Source: Paracoccaceae bacterium (lineage in GTDB: Bacteria; Pseudomonadota; Alphaproteobacteria; Rhodobacterales; Rhodobacteraceae). Taken from it: DNA of 41,581 nucleotides. The stretch is taken from assembly GCA_028285485.1 (NCBI GenBank), contig JANQPC010000113.1, positions 1 through 41,581 of the forward strand. Reading direction: 5' to 3'. Of the stretch, positions 39,691 to 41,581 are shown piece after piece. Position numbers and translations under genes: made by a program. The stretch's first letter is position 1. Each line of letters opens with the position of its first letter. The notes under the pieces were generated by a model. The model was given only the letters and a program-made list of their open reading frames with translations. It had not been told where the DNA came from and searched no databases.

Positions 39691-40410
39691 TCACTCGAAT
39701 TGCGAGCTCACTTCCCATTTCGCGATCATCGCGTTCAGCGTGCCGTCGTCTTTCATCGACTGGATCGCGGCATCGAACTTCGCCTTCAGCTCGCCATCCG
39801 TTTCGCGGATGCCCATGCCCACACCGTCGCCCAGGGGAACATCGCCGCCCACGAACATCAGGTCGCCATCGGCCTCCACGATGGGCGCGAGAAAGCTTTT
39901 GTCGGCCAGCACCGCATCCGCTTCCCCGTTCTTCACCGCCGCGATGGTTTCATCGGGCGTGGCGAACTCAACGAGTGTCGCGCCGCTTTCGGCGATGAAG
40001 CCCGCCTGGATCGTGCCCACCTGCGCGGCCACAACGCCGCCGTCCAGATCGGCATCTTCCGACATGGCGACGTAGGCCGACGGATCGGGTGGGGTGTAAT
40101 TGTTTGTGAAATCAATCACTTCGTCCCGCTCGGCGGTGATGCTCATCCCGGCGATGATCACGTCATAATTGCCGGAGACGAGGTTGGGGATGATCGAATC
40201 CCACTCGTTGGTCACCCATTCGCAGGTCAGTTCCGCCCGCTTGCAAAGCTCATCGCCCAGCTCGCGTTCGAACCCGTCAACCTCGCCCGCATCATTGATG
40301 AAGTTCCACGGAGGGTAGGCGCCCTCGGTGCCCATGCGCACCATGTCTTGGGCCAGTGCGAACGAGGCCGAGAGGGCCAGCGCCGCCGTTGAAAGGATCA
40401 GTGTTTTCAT
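39691..40410 (-). CDS. Polar amino acid ABC transporter periplasmic binding protein
   Basis: The protein has 239 residues. A signal peptide (MKTLILSTAALALSASFALA) is cleaved before QDM. The mature part is a family 3 solute-binding protein: GTEGAYPPWNFINDAGEVDGFERELGDELC and AGMSITAERDEVIDFTNNY, in which the Arg and Asp that bind amino acid are kept. The substrate is likely an amino acid or amine-like compound; the gene neighbours suggest it feeds a gamma-glutamyl pathway. GGGAG precedes the ATG at 40410. Confidence 0.93.
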   Translation of the reverse strand: MKTLILSTAALALSASFALAQDMVRMGTEGAYPPWNFINDAGEVDGFERELGDELCKRAELTCEWVTNEWDSIIPNLVSGNYDVIIAGMSITAERDEVIDFTNNYTPPDPSAYVAMSEDADLDGGVVAAQVGTIQAGFIAESGATLVEFATPDETIAAVKNGEADAVLADKSFLAPIVEADGDLMFVGGDVPLGDGVGMGIRETDGELKAKFDAAIQSMKDDGTLNAMIAKWEVSSQFE

Positions 40411-40437
40411 TGGTTTACTCCCATTAAGCACAAAGTC

Positions 40438-41211
40438 TCAGGCCGGGGCAGTTGCACTTAGGAACTGCCGCAGCCGGTCCGTTTTCGGGCTGCCGAACAA
40501 CGTGTCCGGCGCGCCCTCTTCTTCGATCCGGCCCTGGTGGAGGAAAACGACATGTTCGCTCACATCCGCCGCCAGCCGCATATCGTGGGTGACGATGATC
40601 ATCGTGCGCCCCTCACGCGCGAGATCCTTGATCACGCGCACCACCTCCTGTTCCAGTTCGGGGTCAAGCGCCGAGGTCGGTTCGTCAAAAAGCAGCGCGC
40701 GCGGTTCCATGCAGAGCGCCCGCGCAATCGCGGCGCGCTGTTGCTGGCCGCCCGAAAGCTGAGCGGGGTAGGCATCGCATTTCGCGCCGATCCCCACCTT
40801 GTCAAGATACAGGCGCGCCTTGTCCTCCACCTCCGCCCGATCCCGCCCCAGCACGGTCACCGGCGCTTCCATGACGTTTTCGAGGATCGTCATATGCGCC
40901 CAGAGATTGAACTGCTGGAACACCATCGAAAGGTTGGTGCGGATGCGGGTTACCTGCGCACGGTCCGCCGGATGCCGCCCGCTGCCCGTGCCGCGCCACT
41001 TGATCGGCTCACCTTCAAAGAGAATCTCTCCCTGCTGGCTATCTTCCAGCAGGTTGGCACAGCGCAAAAGGGTGGATTTGCCCGAACCCGAAGATCCGAT
41101 CAGCGAGATCACGTGGCCTTTCGGCGCGGCCATGTCCACACCCTTGAGAACTTCGAGGGCCCCGAAGCTCTTGTGCAAGTCACGAATCTCGATCACCGGC
41201 GCTGTCGGCAC
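40438..41211 (-). CDS. Polar amino acid ABC transporter ATP-binding protein
   Basis: The protein has 257 residues: Walker A GSSGSGKST (39-47), the Q-loop MVFQQFNLW, signature LSGGQQQR, Walker B ALLFDEPTSALD and the H-loop IIVTHDM. The wording is the HisP/GlnQ class. The start is the GTG at 41211, with GGGGGAG five bases upstream. It leads the operon: ATPase, binding protein, two permeases, then the second ligase, all on the minus strand. Confidence 0.95.
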   Translation of the reverse strand: MPTAPVIEIRDLHKSFGALEVLKGVDMAAPKGHVISLIGSSGSGKSTLLRCANLLEDSQQGEILFEGEPIKWRGTGSGRHPADRAQVTRIRTNLSMVFQQFNLWAHMTILENVMEAPVTVLGRDRAEVEDKARLYLDKVGIGAKCDAYPAQLSGGQQQRAAIARALCMEPRALLFDEPTSALDPELEQEVVRVIKDLAREGRTMIIVTHDMRLAADVSEHVVFLHQGRIEEEGAPDTLFGSPKTDRLRQFLSATAPA

Positions 41212-41281
41212 GGCTCCCCCTGAATGATTGCCCCGGCTGCGGAGTAAGGGCGGATTCCATGGTAAATGCAATAATTAACCC

Positions 41282-41311
41282 GCGATTGTTGGCGCGAAAC
41301 CGGGCAATCGC
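41282..41311 (-). terminator. Possible terminator between the PhnD-like gene and the ABC operon
   Basis: GCGATTG (41282-41288) and CAATCGC (41305-41311) pair around 16 bases. On the minus strand the stem is followed by GGGTTAATTATT, which is moderately U-rich. It lies directly after the stop codon of the PhnD-like gene. Confidence 0.4.
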
Positions 41312-41314
41312 TGC

Positions 41315-41581
41315 CTAATTTGGCACAGCCGGGGGCGGGCCTGGTGGCAGGGGCAGCGCGAGATAGGCCGAACGGGGGATACGGGCCAGCCCAATCAGCC
41401 CGGTGGCCGCCCGATCTTCGGGCGCCAGCGCGGCAATGGCGGCCTCCGCGGCGGCTGCAAGCCCCGCCGCGTCACCACCCTTGCGGGTGATATAGGGCAG
41501 GCCCGGCGTGGGCTCGGTTTCCCCGATCACCTCAAGCGCGGGGTGATCTGCGCCGATCGCGCGCCAGCTCACCGCATCGAC
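41315..41581 (-). CDS. C-terminal part of a PhnD-like phosphate/phosphonate ABC binding protein
   Basis: The frame is open from the window edge and ends in TAG at 41315-41317, giving 88 residues. The segment DAVSWRAI, then ALEVIGETEPTPGLPYIT, matches the C-terminal lobe of PhnD-type (PF12974) binding proteins, where a D-x-V-T/S-W segment is followed by a P-x-x-P-x-L-P-Y/F-I/V-T motif. The rest lies outside the window. It would bind phosphonate, phosphite or a similar anion. Confidence 0.65.
   Translation of the reverse strand, partial: VDAVSWRAIGADHPALEVIGETEPTPGLPYITRKGGDAAGLAAAAEAAIAALAPEDRAATGLIGLARIPRSAYLALPLPPGPPPAVPN

Noticed and set aside
36563-39998. Further long plus-strand open frames (up to 463 codons)
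   Set aside because: They mirror the second ligase and permease genes and have no recognisable domains.
1-41581. CRISPR arrays, tRNA or rRNA genes, insertion sequences, prophage
   Set aside because: I saw no regular repeats, no cloverleaf-like sequences, no transposase or integrase frames and no abrupt change in base composition.

Overview
The window is high-GC, gene-dense DNA from an alphaproteobacterium of the Rhodobacteraceae (Roseobacter/Rhodobacter group). Evidence: a separate F0 gene set (atpI-atpB-atpE-b'-b) with no F1 genes beside it, a PhaR-type polyhydroxyalkanoate regulator, a ribosome-assembly cluster linking ffh, chorismate mutase, rpsP, rimM, trmD, rplS and rpmE, DUF1045 beside PhnM, and many ATGA/GTGA start-stop overlaps. 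It looks chromosomal. I see no insertion sequence, phage, CRISPR array, rRNA or tRNA, and no gene-free stretch longer than about 260 bases.

Layout. 1-1353: end of an unidentified gene, a GNAT acetyltransferase and a flavin-reductase-like protein. 1357-4512: phosphonate genes (PhnM-like, DUF1045, divergent PhnM). 4699-7508: a glycosyltransferase/NodB-deacetylase fusion followed by a sulfotransferase. 7577-15167 (minus strand): translation cluster read ffh, five tandem GNAT genes, chorismate mutase, rpsP, an unlisted 55-residue membrane microprotein, rimM, trmD, rplS, rpmE. 15349-19530: membrane protein, AzoR with a divergent LysR-EamA-ClbS-like operon, and an ArsR repressor with a clear operator. 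19723-22258: ATP synthase F0 operon ending in a strong terminator. 22338-26604: PfkB kinase with endonuclease III, AraC/methyltransferase fusion, OmpA-like lipoprotein and a GntR/FadR regulator. 26617-29274: EamA-TetR operon divergent from a VOC protein, with two near-identical 17-19 bp palindromes between them, then phaR.

29283-41211 looks like an amine/amino-acid catabolic region. It holds a class III aminotransferase with a divergent LysR, a DegT-family aminotransferase, a PuuB-like FAD oxidase, two glutamine-synthetase-like ligases, a class I glutamine amidotransferase and a complete polar-amino-acid ABC transporter. This is the gene content expected of a gamma-glutamylation route for amines (glutamylate, oxidise, hydrolyse). 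The window ends in the C-terminus of a PhnD-like phosphonate-binding protein.

The most unusual items are: the five translationally coupled acetyltransferases inside the ribosome-assembly cluster; the single-chain glycosyltransferase/deacetylase next to a sulfotransferase; the hidden microprotein between rpsP and rimM; a permease whose best ribosome-binding site precedes an ATT codon; and the paired TetR operators. All functions are inferred by reading the protein sequences; no database search was run.
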